IMG/VR virus record: IMGVR_UViG_3300046694_000140
Coordinates: 1-42,603 of that record
Source of the DNA: a virus
Direction: 5' to 3' (one strand)
Length of the DNA stretch: 42,603 nt
The translations under genes and the position numbers were made by a program. Under the pieces are notes generated by a model, which saw only the letters and a program-made list of their open reading frames with translations, was not told where the DNA came from and ran no database searches. Below, piece by piece: positions 21,366-30,280 of this stretch; within the stretch, counting starts at the first letter, position 1; each line of letters begins with the position of its first letter.

Positions 21366-22349
21366 CTATGTGGTGCGTTTCCAAACGCCCACGTATCGAA
21401 CCCAGGGCTCTGCGATCTTCCATACGCCTCCTACTTTTACGTATGGGACCGCGAGCTTTGTCTCTGCTCCTACTTTTATGTAGGCGCCGGCAATTGTTCT
21501 GACACTGCGCGGTGCCGACCAGGCTCCCCAGCCAACAGAGTTCTGGGCACGTACCCAGAAGTAGTACACAGTTCCCGGGTTAAGCCCCGTGACTACTTGC
21601 GGTGAAGTTGCAGCGACGGTTGACGTCGGCGTTGACGGGCCGGTTCCGTATCCAATCTGGTAGGCGCTGATCGACGAACCGTTATTCGCCGGCGCAGAGA
21701 AAGCGACGTCTACGCTTCGCATCCGAACGCTAGACAAGAGTGGTGCACTCGGCGCATCTGGAGTTTTGAGCGTCTTGGCTGTTGCTCGACCAGACCAGGC
21801 GCTCCATCCTTCGGAGTTGTGCGTCCTGGCCCAGAAGTAATACGTCGTTCCAGGGGTCAACCCCGAAACTGTGGTCGACCTGTCCGAGGAGACCGTGCTC
21901 TGCACCGTGGTGGAGCTGGTGCCGTACCCGATCTGCCTCGCATCGATGGCATCGCCACCGTTGTCGCCATCCGTGAAGGTGGCGTAGACCGTTGTCGCCG
22001 TGATGTTGGAAATAACCGGCGTTGTCGGTTTGGCCGGAATCGTATCCCGCTGAATTGCGTGCGGGAACGACGTCGGACCACCGATTCCAGAGGCACTGGA
22101 CCCATCAGTGAGCCTGAACGTGACCGTCTGGGAATCGGTGATCGTGACTTCCCCGACCTTGTACCAGGGGCGCCCGGTCGGGTAGTTGATCGTCTTGCTG
22201 GTGGTCTTGCCGTTAGCCGTCCAGTTGAACGGCATTCCGCTCCACCAGTCGGACGAATATCCGGCTCTGAACCAGAATTCAACGTCCGTACCGGTGTCAC
22301 GGATCATCATCTGACCGGTCTCGCCGGTCGTCTTGAAGTAGTCAGTCAT
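21366..22349 (-). CDS. Minor tail protein with two fibronectin type III domains
   Basis: The 327-residue protein has an N-terminal domain of about 110 residues, then two fibronectin type III repeats (TPVISNITATTVYATFTDGD..., GLTPGTTYYFWARTHNSEGW; and LSSVRMRSVDVAFSAPANNG..., GLNPGTVYYFWVRAQNSVGW). A repeat-like tail with YIKVGAE, YVKVGGVWK and WVRYVGVWK ends it. Fn3 domains on phage tails aid weak contact with the host surface. It is the last structural gene before the lysis and membrane region and probably sits at the tail tip or on its fibre. Confidence 0.82.
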   Translation of the reverse strand: MTDYFKTTGETGQMMIRDTGTDVEFWFRAGYSSDWWSGMPFNWTANGKTTSKTINYPTGRPWYKVGEVTITDSQTVTFRLTDGSSASGIGGPTSFPHAIQRDTIPAKPTTPVISNITATTVYATFTDGDNGGDAIDARQIGYGTSSTTVQSTVSSDRSTTVSGLTPGTTYYFWARTHNSEGWSAWSGRATAKTLKTPDAPSAPLLSSVRMRSVDVAFSAPANNGSSISAYQIGYGTGPSTPTSTVAATSPQVVTGLNPGTVYYFWVRAQNSVGWGAWSAPRSVRTIAGAYIKVGAETKLAVPYVKVGGVWKIAEPWVRYVGVWKRTT

Positions 22350-22357
22350 GGAGACGC

Positions 22358-22603
22358 CTAGCTAATGATCTTGAAGTAGATGTCTCCATCGCTACCGACT
22401 GCTGGCGACGGATCGGTCGTTCCCGAGGTGATACCGGAAGCAGAACGAAACCCGTTCTTACCGATGGGGATGAGCGCCCGCACCTGGGCGATATAGTCGC
22501 GGGTTCGGTTGATCTCCCGTGCCCCCCAGCGAACTCGTCCTTCTTCGCCCGAGTCCGGGACCACTGCGTACCCGGCAGCAGCTGCCTGATCTCCTTCGGC
22601 CAT
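22358..22603 (-). CDS. Small minor tail protein (81 aa)
   Basis: The protein has an Ala-rich start, a middle segment GAREINRTRDYIAQVRALIP and an end with SDGDIYFKIIS, typical of short tail-tip or fibre-attachment proteins in siphoviruses. GGAGGTTAGAC lies before the ATG. Its position between the Gp37-like protein and the Fn3 tail protein supports a structural role. The family is not certain. Confidence 0.65.
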   Translation of the reverse strand: MAEGDQAAAAGYAVVPDSGEEGRVRWGAREINRTRDYIAQVRALIPIGKNGFRSASGITSGTTDPSPAVGSDGDIYFKIIS

Positions 22604-22615
22604 GTCTAACCTCCC

Positions 22616-23782
22616 TTACGGCTGAGTAGCCCATTCCTCGGTTGTGAGTTCCGACCACACCTTGTTGTTCAGCCAGGACAGCCAAGAACCAGTCGTGATG
22701 AAGGTGTTGAGTGCAAGCGTCGGATATGACCGCTCGCCCTCCCTGTCAGACACGAAGATCTGCTCAATCACCCGCATGTTGTTGGTCTGGCCGTCAATGT
22801 TGCGCATCTCGACGATGTCGCCGAGGTTGTAGTGCGTTCCGTACTTGTACTGGCTGTTCTGTGGGATCTCGCCATCGAACGCCTGATACACCCGGTTCTT
22901 GGCCAGCTCCTCCATGCCTCTCTGCAATAGAGCGGCAGGAATATCCGGCGTGTCCGTGGTGATGTCGCTTGCGTTAACGACCAGAACGTGACGTTCGAAT
23001 CCTCCGACGTCAGGGTCCACCCCGATGGGGTAAACCTTGAGGAATCCCGCCGGAGAATATACGTACGCGACGTTCTTGGCCTTGTCGACAGTGGTCAGTT
23101 CCTTGGTGTTCTGGAGGTTGTCAAGCTCCGGGGTGAAGATGACCGGCGGAAGGACCGTTTGTGCGCTGGTGCGGTCGCTTCCCGTGTAAATATCGAACCA
23201 GAGCTCGGACGCGTCGAAGTTCCGCAGCAGCCTGAAACCAAGGTTCCAGACGCTGCAAATATCCTCAATGGCGTCGTAGACCGTTGTGGGGTCCAGCTCC
23301 ACTGTGATTGGGTCGACCGGCTCCGGGATCGTGTCGGCAGACAAGAACGTGCCCTCGTTGATGAAGGGTATGACGTCTGCTGGGTCGAGAATCCCGGTGA
23401 CACAAATGTCGTGGAAGATCTTCCTGGCGACGTCAGCCGGAGCGTCCGTGATGGTCCACTTCGGAGACGTCGTCAGATCAGCCGTCGAGTTCTTGGCTAC
23501 GCGGTCGAGAAGGATGGCCTCAAGCGACCTCCCCTTGACCGAAAGCATCTTCCTTCCATCGGAGTCCACACCATCCTCGACGGTTTCCACCACCATGACC
23601 CTGTGCGAGTTGTTCATGGCCAGTAGAGTGCCGGTCTTCAGCAGAGTTCGCATCGGCTGCGTCGAATGGATTTCCAATTGGAAATCACCAAAAACCGCGA
23701 ACCTCTCGGTCCAGATGAGAGATTCGAAGCTGTCGATGACGGATATCCGACGCAGAAGAGGGTCGAGTGTGTAAGCCTCCAC
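22616..23782 (-). CDS. Minor tail protein, ReqiPepy6 Gp37-like
   Basis: The 388-residue protein has RISVIDSFESLIWTERFAVF near the N-terminus, VETVEDGVDSDGRKMLSVKG and SLEAILLDRVA, the layout of the ReqiPepy6 Gp37-like siphovirus tail family, thought to form the tail-tip hub. The start is a GTG that overlaps the previous stop (TAGTG). It follows the distal tail protein, the usual order. No peptidase domain is visible. Confidence 0.85.
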   Translation of the reverse strand: MEAYTLDPLLRRISVIDSFESLIWTERFAVFGDFQLEIHSTQPMRTLLKTGTLLAMNNSHRVMVVETVEDGVDSDGRKMLSVKGRSLEAILLDRVAKNSTADLTTSPKWTITDAPADVARKIFHDICVTGILDPADVIPFINEGTFLSADTIPEPVDPITVELDPTTVYDAIEDICSVWNLGFRLLRNFDASELWFDIYTGSDRTSAQTVLPPVIFTPELDNLQNTKELTTVDKAKNVAYVYSPAGFLKVYPIGVDPDVGGFERHVLVVNASDITTDTPDIPAALLQRGMEELAKNRVYQAFDGEIPQNSQYKYGTHYNLGDIVEMRNIDGQTNNMRVIEQIFVSDREGERSYPTLALNTFITTGSWLSWLNNKVWSELTTEEWATQP

Positions 23783-24603
23783 TACAACCCTCCGTACCTG
23801 TTGAAGTACTCGAAGGTCAGCGGAATTCCAGGCCCTAGAGCCTCGACCTTGAGCGTGTTGATCCCGTTCTCCAGAGAGATCCAGTTCGACTGAGGCGAGA
23901 TGCCGTACAGCACATCATGCCGGACCCCGGAGCGAAGGTAATACACCTCTTTCTCCCCGGGGATGGTGTCGATCAGGAGCCAGTCGCCGGCTATGAGCGG
24001 AGCGGAGAAATCCAGTGTTCGGGTCTCTCCGCTCGGGGTGGTGTGGATGATCGTGAACTGGGTGATGGAACGGTTGGGCAAGAGTACGAACTTGACTCCT
24101 GTGTCAACAGTCCCGTCGTAGTCGAAGGATCGTGCAGACGTGTCCGCGGTCGTCATCCCGAGAAGCTGGATCATATCCGGCTGGACGAAATCCGGATCGA
24201 AACAGATGATCGAGACGTTGATCGTTGGTTCACGGGTGAAAATATCGGGTTCGCAGGTCTCGACTCGACCAGTGATCCCGACTTCGAGGCCGTCTTCCAG
24301 GAAGAACTTGAACGACGCCTCAGTCTTCGGCATGAAGAAGTCATACAGCCTCTGCCGAAGGGACCGGACCGTATCCGTCGTCGGGTCCGGGTCGAGTTCG
24401 ATCTTGAATTTCAGGTTTCGTGTCTCACGCCGGCTTGACTGGTACTGCTCTCCATCCAGGCCGGCGAAGCTCGAAGACACAAGGTTTGCCTTTACAGGGC
24501 CAAGCCCCTCGATTTCAACCACTCGGAAACCCGAGGAGTCGTCATCGAGGGGCAGGCTGAGAAGGTTACCCCGCGGGGTCGTAACATCAACGCTACTTAG
24601 CAC
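23782..24603 (-). CDS. Distal tail (Dit-like) protein
   Basis: The 273-residue product begins VDVTTPRGNLLSLPLDDDSS and has SSFAGLDGEQYQSSRRETRN followed by RSLRQRLYDFFMPKTEASFK, the N-terminal hub pattern of siphovirus distal tail proteins. A beta-rich galectin-like C-terminal part ends in FNRYGGL. It sits directly after the tape measure (10-nt overlap), the standard Dit position, and would form the ring joining tail tube and tip. Confidence 0.85.
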   Translation of the reverse strand: MLSSVDVTTPRGNLLSLPLDDDSSGFRVVEIEGLGPVKANLVSSSFAGLDGEQYQSSRRETRNLKFKIELDPDPTTDTVRSLRQRLYDFFMPKTEASFKFFLEDGLEVGITGRVETCEPDIFTREPTINVSIICFDPDFVQPDMIQLLGMTTADTSARSFDYDGTVDTGVKFVLLPNRSITQFTIIHTTPSGETRTLDFSAPLIAGDWLLIDTIPGEKEVYYLRSGVRHDVLYGISPQSNWISLENGINTLKVEALGPGIPLTFEYFNRYGGL

Positions 24604-27600
24604 TGGTCGACAGGGCTCCCTTCACTGTAGACAGTTGGTTGTTCGTTTGACGGTAGATATCCGCCGAGGACAGAGCCCTTGGCGAGTAGTTGTTCTGGAC
24701 GTAACTGAGGTTGTTGCCGACGATTTCCTCCGCACGTGCAGCAGTGGCAGCCGCATTGCTCGCGTAACCATCGCGCACGTACTTTGCCTTGGCGTAGGCA
24801 GCATCCAACGAGAGGTTGGCCGTTGTGGGGACCAACTGACCCAACTGTGCAGCGCCCTTGCGGACGGCGGACAGGTCCATCACCGGAGTGATGGTGGGTC
24901 GCGCATCCAGATCGTTGGTGATGAGGTCGCTGAAGCCCGTGAGCGACTTCCGGACATTGTCCAGAGCCTCGCTGCCCATGTTCTCTGCCGACTTCGCCAC
25001 CATGCTGGAAGACGCCTCCAGACCCTTGGCGAGACCCTCCGCGGAGAATCCACCGATCTTCATGAACGCCCGAGACGGGGACTTGATGCCGAGCTTCTTC
25101 TTGATGGCCTTGACCATCGCGTCGGCGATCTTGTCCATCTGCTTCTCGATGTTCTTCTGCTGCATTTCGAGACCCTTGACGAGTCCAGCAGCAGACTTGA
25201 CCGCAGCGTCGTACAGGTTCGACGATGCAGTTGAACCGAGAGCAGCACCTGCCTGGTCCAGCTCCTTACCAAGGCTGTTGAGTTCCTTGATCGCGTCCGG
25301 ACCCTTCTTCAGCAAGTCCTCGACGAACGGAAGCGCGCTCGTTCCCTGCGAGAGCAGGTCCTTGTACGTCTCGTCATTGAGGCCGAGCTTGCGAAGTCGC
25401 TGAAGATCGTTCGAGAACACCTTGGTGTCTTCGACCTGCTTCTTCAGGTTCTTCAGGTAATCCTCGACCGAAATATCACCGGTCGGGGCCGCCATGTCCG
25501 AGTACTGATCCGTTACCGACTTCTTGTAGTCGTCACGGGTCTTCTTGATGTCCTCGTACGCCTGCTTGGCGTTCTTGATCCTCTCGGACAGCTTGTCGTA
25601 CTGGTCTGCCAGCTTCCCGAGATGGGTCTTCTCGTCGCTGAGGTTCTTCGTCAGCTCCTTGCTCGCGGCCTTGGCGGCAGCCTCCTCCTTCTTGGCCTGA
25701 GCAAGTTCCTTCTTGGTCGCCTTGATGGCTGCGGTGCTGTGAAGCCCCTTGAGCTTCTTCTCCAGCCTGTTGACGTCACTCTCAGCCGCCTTGGTGGTGG
25801 CAGAAAGCATCTTCTTCAGGTCGTCGAACGCCTTGTAGACCTGGCTCTTGTTGCCATCGAGGCCCTTGCGGAAACCGTCGTTGACGAACCTGCCGACCTT
25901 CTCGAATTCCTTCGAGGGAGAGTGAATTCCCAGGAAGTTCTTCGCTGCGTTCAAAGCGCCCTTGGCCACGTTCACAGCAGCGTTCTTGATCTCGCCAAGA
26001 CCGGCGCCGATGCCCTTGACCATACCCTTGATGATGGCTACAGCCAGCTTGCCGCCTTCGCGGCCCAGGGTTTCGGCGTTCGCGTCAACTGCCTTACGAA
26101 CACCTTGAATGGTCGAGATGATCATCTTGAAGCCGGCGTCAACGACCTTGGGGATTTGCTGCCCCATTGCCTTGAGCCACTCCGTGACGACCTTGGTTCC
26201 TGCTGCTGCGACCTTTCCGATGTTGTTAGCGATGCCTGTAAGAATGCCCGTAAGCAGCTTCAGACCCGCGTCGACCATCTTCGGGACGTACTGAGCCATC
26301 TTCTGAATAAGCATCGTCAGCATACGCAGAAGCATGTCCACGATCTTCGGTGTTAGCCGCACGATCGCACTGATCAACGATTCCAGGACCGTGACAAGCG
26401 CCTTGGTGATCGCTGGACCAGCTGTAGATATGACCTGAGCAAAGGCGATGAGGCCCAAGCCGATCTGCTTCATGACCATGGGGATGAGACCCACCAGGCC
26501 ACTGACGATACCTACGATCGCTGCTGTGCCGGCCACACCTGCCGCAGCTAGGGCTGTAAGGCCCGTTGCGAACAGGAACACACCTGCGCCAGCCGCCAAC
26601 ATGCCGATCCCCAGAAGGGTTACGGCGGCAGCCAGAGCGATCATCAATGGTACGACCGGAGCCAGTACCAAAGCGGCCACGCCGAACACGGCAAAGACGC
26701 CGGCCAGCATGAGAAGGGACGTGCCGATTTCCCCGAGGGACATTTGGCTGAACTGCATGAGCACAGGAGCCAGAACGGTCAAAGCCGCAGCGATAATGAG
26801 CATCGCAGCAGCACCGGGGAGAGCGCCAGTCATCAGGAACATGGCGGCGGCGATGAGACCAAGCGTCCCAGCCAGCATGACCATGGCCTTACCGATCTGC
26901 TCCCAGTCGTACTGGGCGAAGTCGTTCAGAACCTTGGCTACCTGCTGGAGGGCGATCGCCGTGATGAGAATTCCCGCGGCCGCAAGAGGCGCCGTGGGCG
27001 GAATGACGTACAACGCAGCCGCGATGAGGGTAAGCGCCCCCAGCATGACGACGAGACTCTTACCGATCTCACCCCAGCTCATTTGAGCCATCTTGTCCAG
27101 AGCCTTGGCCACCAACCCGAGGGATATGGCTACACCCAGGACACCCGCGGCGGCCAAAGGCGCCGTCGGCGGGATCAAATATAGAGCACCAGTGATTACC
27201 GCAAGCGCACCTGCAAGGGTCACAAGCCCCTTAGCTATACCACCCCATGACAATTTGGACATGTCGGCGACGGCACTCGCCAGGATTTTTATGCCTGCGG
27301 CCAGCAGGATGATGCCGGCACCCTGAAGAACGCCGCCCGCATTGGCCTTGGAGAACATCGTGAAGAGCACGAGTGCCCCGAGCAGGGCACCGACTCCAAC
27401 GAGTCCCTTTGCGAGTTCCTGCCAGCTCAGACCAGAGAGGTCCGTGACTGCACTGGCAAGGATCTTGATACCTGCTGCAAGCGCGATCAGGCCGAGACCG
27501 GTGGAGATCATCCCCTTCGGATTCGGCATGACCTTGAGTGAGCCGACGACCAGACCAAGCGTTACCGCCAGACCAGTCAGGCCCTTGGCGAGCTCGTTCC

Positions 27601-29899
27601 AATTCAGCCCGGCCAGCTGTTTGACAGCCTGAACCAGGATAAGGATCGCAGTCGCGAGGAGAATGAGCGAGCCCATCACGAACGGCAGCTTGGCGAAGCC
27701 TGCCGCACCGATGAACTTGTTGAATATGGCCAGAGAGCCGAGCAGCTGAGTGAACAGACCCGCCATGGCCGCGGAAGCCCGTCCCAACCCATTCGCGTCG
27801 ATCTTCGACAGGGTGTTCATGGACAGAGCCAGGATGCCGACCGCAATAGCGATTTGCAGGAGTGTTGCGGCGTTCAGGGCGTTCTGCATACCCTTGAGGA
27901 CGCCGGTGAAGCCATCGATCGCTTCAGTGATGCCGTCGAGGATGCCCCCGCCAGCGCCACCGCCGCTCACGAACTTCTTGATGATGAGGAAGATGCCGGC
28001 GATGAGGCCAGTGTTGATTCCAGCAAACATCGTGCTGAAATCGATGTTGAGGTTTTCAGTGATCAGCGTGCCGATCTTCGAGAAGAAGTTGGCGATTGCG
28101 CTGCCAACCTTCTGAACACCGGACCAGACCCGATCCATGATGTCGCCGACGTGTTGCCACGCGTTAGACACCATCTCACCGAGCTTCGCCATCGGAGACA
28201 GCTTGTCAGTGAGGCCACCAAGACTCTTGCCGGCGGCTGCAGCGTCTCCTCCGGAGAAGAGATCGGCCAAATATCCGCCGAGCTTCTGGATCAGCTTGAT
28301 CGGAACCGCGAGGATCTTTCCGAGTCCCTCGAAGAACTTGTGGAGCCCTTCGCCCTCCTTGACGGCCTTGTGTAGAGCGACCAGGAAGTCACCGACACTG
28401 GCCGTAGCCGAGAGGAAGCCGCCAGAGCCCTTACCGACCTCACCGAAGAGGCCGAATATGGTCTTGGCGACCTGCTTGACGATCTCCCAGCCGATGCCCA
28501 AGATCGCAAAGAACCCGGCGAAAGTCCGCTTGAGGTTTTCCGCGGTTTGGGAACCGAGCTTGAGCCTCTCCATGAAGTCACGGAACGAGACCGTCATGTC
28601 GTACAGCTGCTTGGCCGTAGTCGCTGGGAAGATCTCCCGGAAGGCTTCCTTGATCGGCTTCAGGATGGAGAACAGGGCCGAGAACGCGTTGGATATGCCC
28701 TTGATCAGAGCATCTCGACCGCCGAGGTCCTTCCAGTCCGACAGCATCTTGTTGCGCGCGTCAGCAGAATCGCCGACGATCTTGCCGATGGCGTTGCTGG
28801 CGCCCGTGAACAGTCCCTTGGCTTCGGTGAAGTCACCAAATATGGTCTGCCACGTCTGAGACCAGCCCGAACCGAGGGCTTCCTTGGTCGTGTCGAACAG
28901 CTGAGACAGCGTCTTGACCTGGGTAGCCGCTTCCTTAGCCGTCTTGGCCTGAGCCTGGATGGCCTTGATCTGCGACTTGTTGAAGCCCTGGGCCGCGAGA
29001 TCCGCGTCACTCAGGTCGCCGGTGAACTGCGCCAGCGTCTGGGTCAGGACCTTCGAAGTCAGCCACGATTCCTCGCCGGGCTTCGCCGTGATCGACTCAC
29101 GGAACGACTTCCCTTCGATCGTGACGTTCTTCATCTTGCCCTTGAGGTCCACCGCACCCTTGCTGAGAGTGCCGAGCTTCTCGGCGTTCATAGCAAGAGC
29201 ACGCTGGAAGACGGTACCGCCCATACCGGCGTTGACAACCGAGTTCCAGTCTTCCAGGGATACCCGACCAGCGGATATCGCCTGTGAGAGCTGGTACATC
29301 GCTCCGGCGGCCTGCTCCGAGTTGGAGCCCGAGAGGGCAGCCAAGTTGGCGATACCCTTGATCGCCGCGGTGGACGTCTTCAGGTCGACACCGGCAGCCG
29401 TGAAGGTGCCGATGTTCTTCGCCATCTCGGAGAAGTTGTAGATCGTCTGGTCGGAGTAGTGATTCAGAGCGTTGAGCTCGTGGTTGACGTCCTTGAGCGT
29501 CGCTCCAGATGCCTGGGTGTTAGCCAGAATCGTCTGGATCGAGTTCAGATTCGTCTCGTACTCGTGGAAACCATCGATCAGTGGCGCCAGTGTGAGCGAC
29601 TTGCCCATCTGGATCGCAGACTCGGATATCCGGGCACCGATGTTGTGCAAGGCACCCGTGGCGATCTGCTGGAGAGCAGTGAACCGACCTGCGACACTGT
29701 TGACGCCGGCTTCCATGTTCTTCAGCGAACCGACCTGAGCATTGGCGGAGCTGCCGATCCCCTGCAAGCCCTTGGAAGCACCTTGGAGCTGAAGCCCATG
29801 GTTGAGGCGGTTGAGAGACGCAAGTGTCTGAGCAACGCCACGCTCAAACGCAGCGTTATCGAACTGCATGTGAACGACGCGATTGTCGACACCGGTCAT
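24593..29899 (-). CDS. Tape measure protein (1768 aa)
   Basis: This very long protein sets tail length and is ejected through the tube. The N-terminal part has SGSNSEQAAGAMYQLSQAIS and AGRVSLEDWNSVVNAGMGG, conserved in tape measures. The middle is strongly hydrophobic and contains six tandem units of 57-59 residues (listed separately). The C-terminal part is coiled-coil and has two IxSPS-type motifs (GIHSPSKEFEKVG and GIKSPSRAFMKIG). The start MTGVDNRV at 29899 is chosen because its ATGA overlaps the previous stop; MEGGDLRM at 29920 is possible. At the usual scale for tape measures (about 0.15 nm per residue), the tail would be roughly 250 nm long. Confidence 0.92.
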   Translation of the reverse strand: MTGVDNRVVHMQFDNAAFERGVAQTLASLNRLNHGLQLQGASKGLQGIGSSANAQVGSLKNMEAGVNSVAGRFTALQQIATGALHNIGARISESAIQMGKSLTLAPLIDGFHEYETNLNSIQTILANTQASGATLKDVNHELNALNHYSDQTIYNFSEMAKNIGTFTAAGVDLKTSTAAIKGIANLAALSGSNSEQAAGAMYQLSQAISAGRVSLEDWNSVVNAGMGGTVFQRALAMNAEKLGTLSKGAVDLKGKMKNVTIEGKSFRESITAKPGEESWLTSKVLTQTLAQFTGDLSDADLAAQGFNKSQIKAIQAQAKTAKEAATQVKTLSQLFDTTKEALGSGWSQTWQTIFGDFTEAKGLFTGASNAIGKIVGDSADARNKMLSDWKDLGGRDALIKGISNAFSALFSILKPIKEAFREIFPATTAKQLYDMTVSFRDFMERLKLGSQTAENLKRTFAGFFAILGIGWEIVKQVAKTIFGLFGEVGKGSGGFLSATASVGDFLVALHKAVKEGEGLHKFFEGLGKILAVPIKLIQKLGGYLADLFSGGDAAAAGKSLGGLTDKLSPMAKLGEMVSNAWQHVGDIMDRVWSGVQKVGSAIANFFSKIGTLITENLNIDFSTMFAGINTGLIAGIFLIIKKFVSGGGAGGGILDGITEAIDGFTGVLKGMQNALNAATLLQIAIAVGILALSMNTLSKIDANGLGRASAAMAGLFTQLLGSLAIFNKFIGAAGFAKLPFVMGSLILLATAILILVQAVKQLAGLNWNELAKGLTGLAVTLGLVVGSLKVMPNPKGMISTGLGLIALAAGIKILASAVTDLSGLSWQELAKGLVGVGALLGALVLFTMFSKANAGGVLQGAGIILLAAGIKILASAVADMSKLSWGGIAKGLVTLAGALAVITGALYLIPPTAPLAAAGVLGVAISLGLVAKALDKMAQMSWGEIGKSLVVMLGALTLIAAALYVIPPTAPLAAAGILITAIALQQVAKVLNDFAQYDWEQIGKAMVMLAGTLGLIAAAMFLMTGALPGAAAMLIIAAALTVLAPVLMQFSQMSLGEIGTSLLMLAGVFAVFGVAALVLAPVVPLMIALAAAVTLLGIGMLAAGAGVFLFATGLTALAAAGVAGTAAIVGIVSGLVGLIPMVMKQIGLGLIAFAQVISTAGPAITKALVTVLESLISAIVRLTPKIVDMLLRMLTMLIQKMAQYVPKMVDAGLKLLTGILTGIANNIGKVAAAGTKVVTEWLKAMGQQIPKVVDAGFKMIISTIQGVRKAVDANAETLGREGGKLAVAIIKGMVKGIGAGLGEIKNAAVNVAKGALNAAKNFLGIHSPSKEFEKVGRFVNDGFRKGLDGNKSQVYKAFDDLKKMLSATTKAAESDVNRLEKKLKGLHSTAAIKATKKELAQAKKEEAAAKAASKELTKNLSDEKTHLGKLADQYDKLSERIKNAKQAYEDIKKTRDDYKKSVTDQYSDMAAPTGDISVEDYLKNLKKQVEDTKVFSNDLQRLRKLGLNDETYKDLLSQGTSALPFVEDLLKKGPDAIKELNSLGKELDQAGAALGSTASSNLYDAAVKSAAGLVKGLEMQQKNIEKQMDKIADAMVKAIKKKLGIKSPSRAFMKIGGFSAEGLAKGLEASSSMVAKSAENMGSEALDNVRKSLTGFSDLITNDLDARPTITPVMDLSAVRKGAAQLGQLVPTTANLSLDAAYAKAKYVRDGYASNAAATAARAEEIVGNNLSYVQNNYSPRALSSADIYRQTNNQLSTVKGALSTSAK
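26560..27610 (-). repeat. Six tandem 57-59 residue repeats in the tape measure
   Basis: Units begin with WNELAKG, WQELAKG, WGGIAKG, WGEIGKS, WEQIGKA and LGEIGTS (near 27605, 27428, 27251, 27080, 26909 and 26738). Each continues into a hydrophobic stretch; units 3 and 4 share LIPPTAPLAAAG or VIPPTAPLAAAG. Regular 171-177 nt spacing shows tandem duplication with drift. Confidence 0.8.
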
Positions 29900-30273
29900 G
29901 CGGAGGTCACCGCCTTCCATACTTCATCAGCGATCATGTCAAATATCGGCCTGATGGCGGGGTTGATGTAGTCCCGTCCCTGGACGTATCCGCCGGTACC
30001 TGTGCCATAGCCATACTGCAGCATGATGGCGACGGGAAAGCCGTTCTCGACGTCCGAGTTGGTCCACTCGATCCGGGCCGAACCGCGAGCTTTCTTGATC
30101 GTGTAGGACCAAGAGCCCGCGGCCAGACCGGAGTCACGAGGGGTAGCTGATTCGAGCGCGGTGACGCCCTGCTGGGCCAAGCGGTCGATACCGTTGTAAA
30201 TATCGCCGCGCTTCAGCTTGTTCAGGAAGTCCTCGACCCGTCCACCCGAACGAGTCGTCGTGAACGAGATCAT
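29896..30273 (-). CDS. HK97 gp10-like neck/tail-completion protein
   Basis: The 125-residue protein has GIDRLAQQGVTALESATPRDSGLAAGSW, followed by IEWTNSDVENGFPVAIMLQYGYGTGTGGYVQ, the pattern of the HK97 gp10/minor tail completion family. Such genes usually lie between capsid and major tail protein; here the gene lies directly before the tape measure and overlaps it by 4 nt. Its place suggests it acts at the tail rather than the neck, or that tail genes were inserted upstream. Confidence 0.65.
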   Translation of the reverse strand: MISFTTTRSGGRVEDFLNKLKRGDIYNGIDRLAQQGVTALESATPRDSGLAAGSWSYTIKKARGSARIEWTNSDVENGFPVAIMLQYGYGTGTGGYVQGRDYINPAIRPIFDMIADEVWKAVTSA

Positions 30274-30280
30274 TGGTTCC

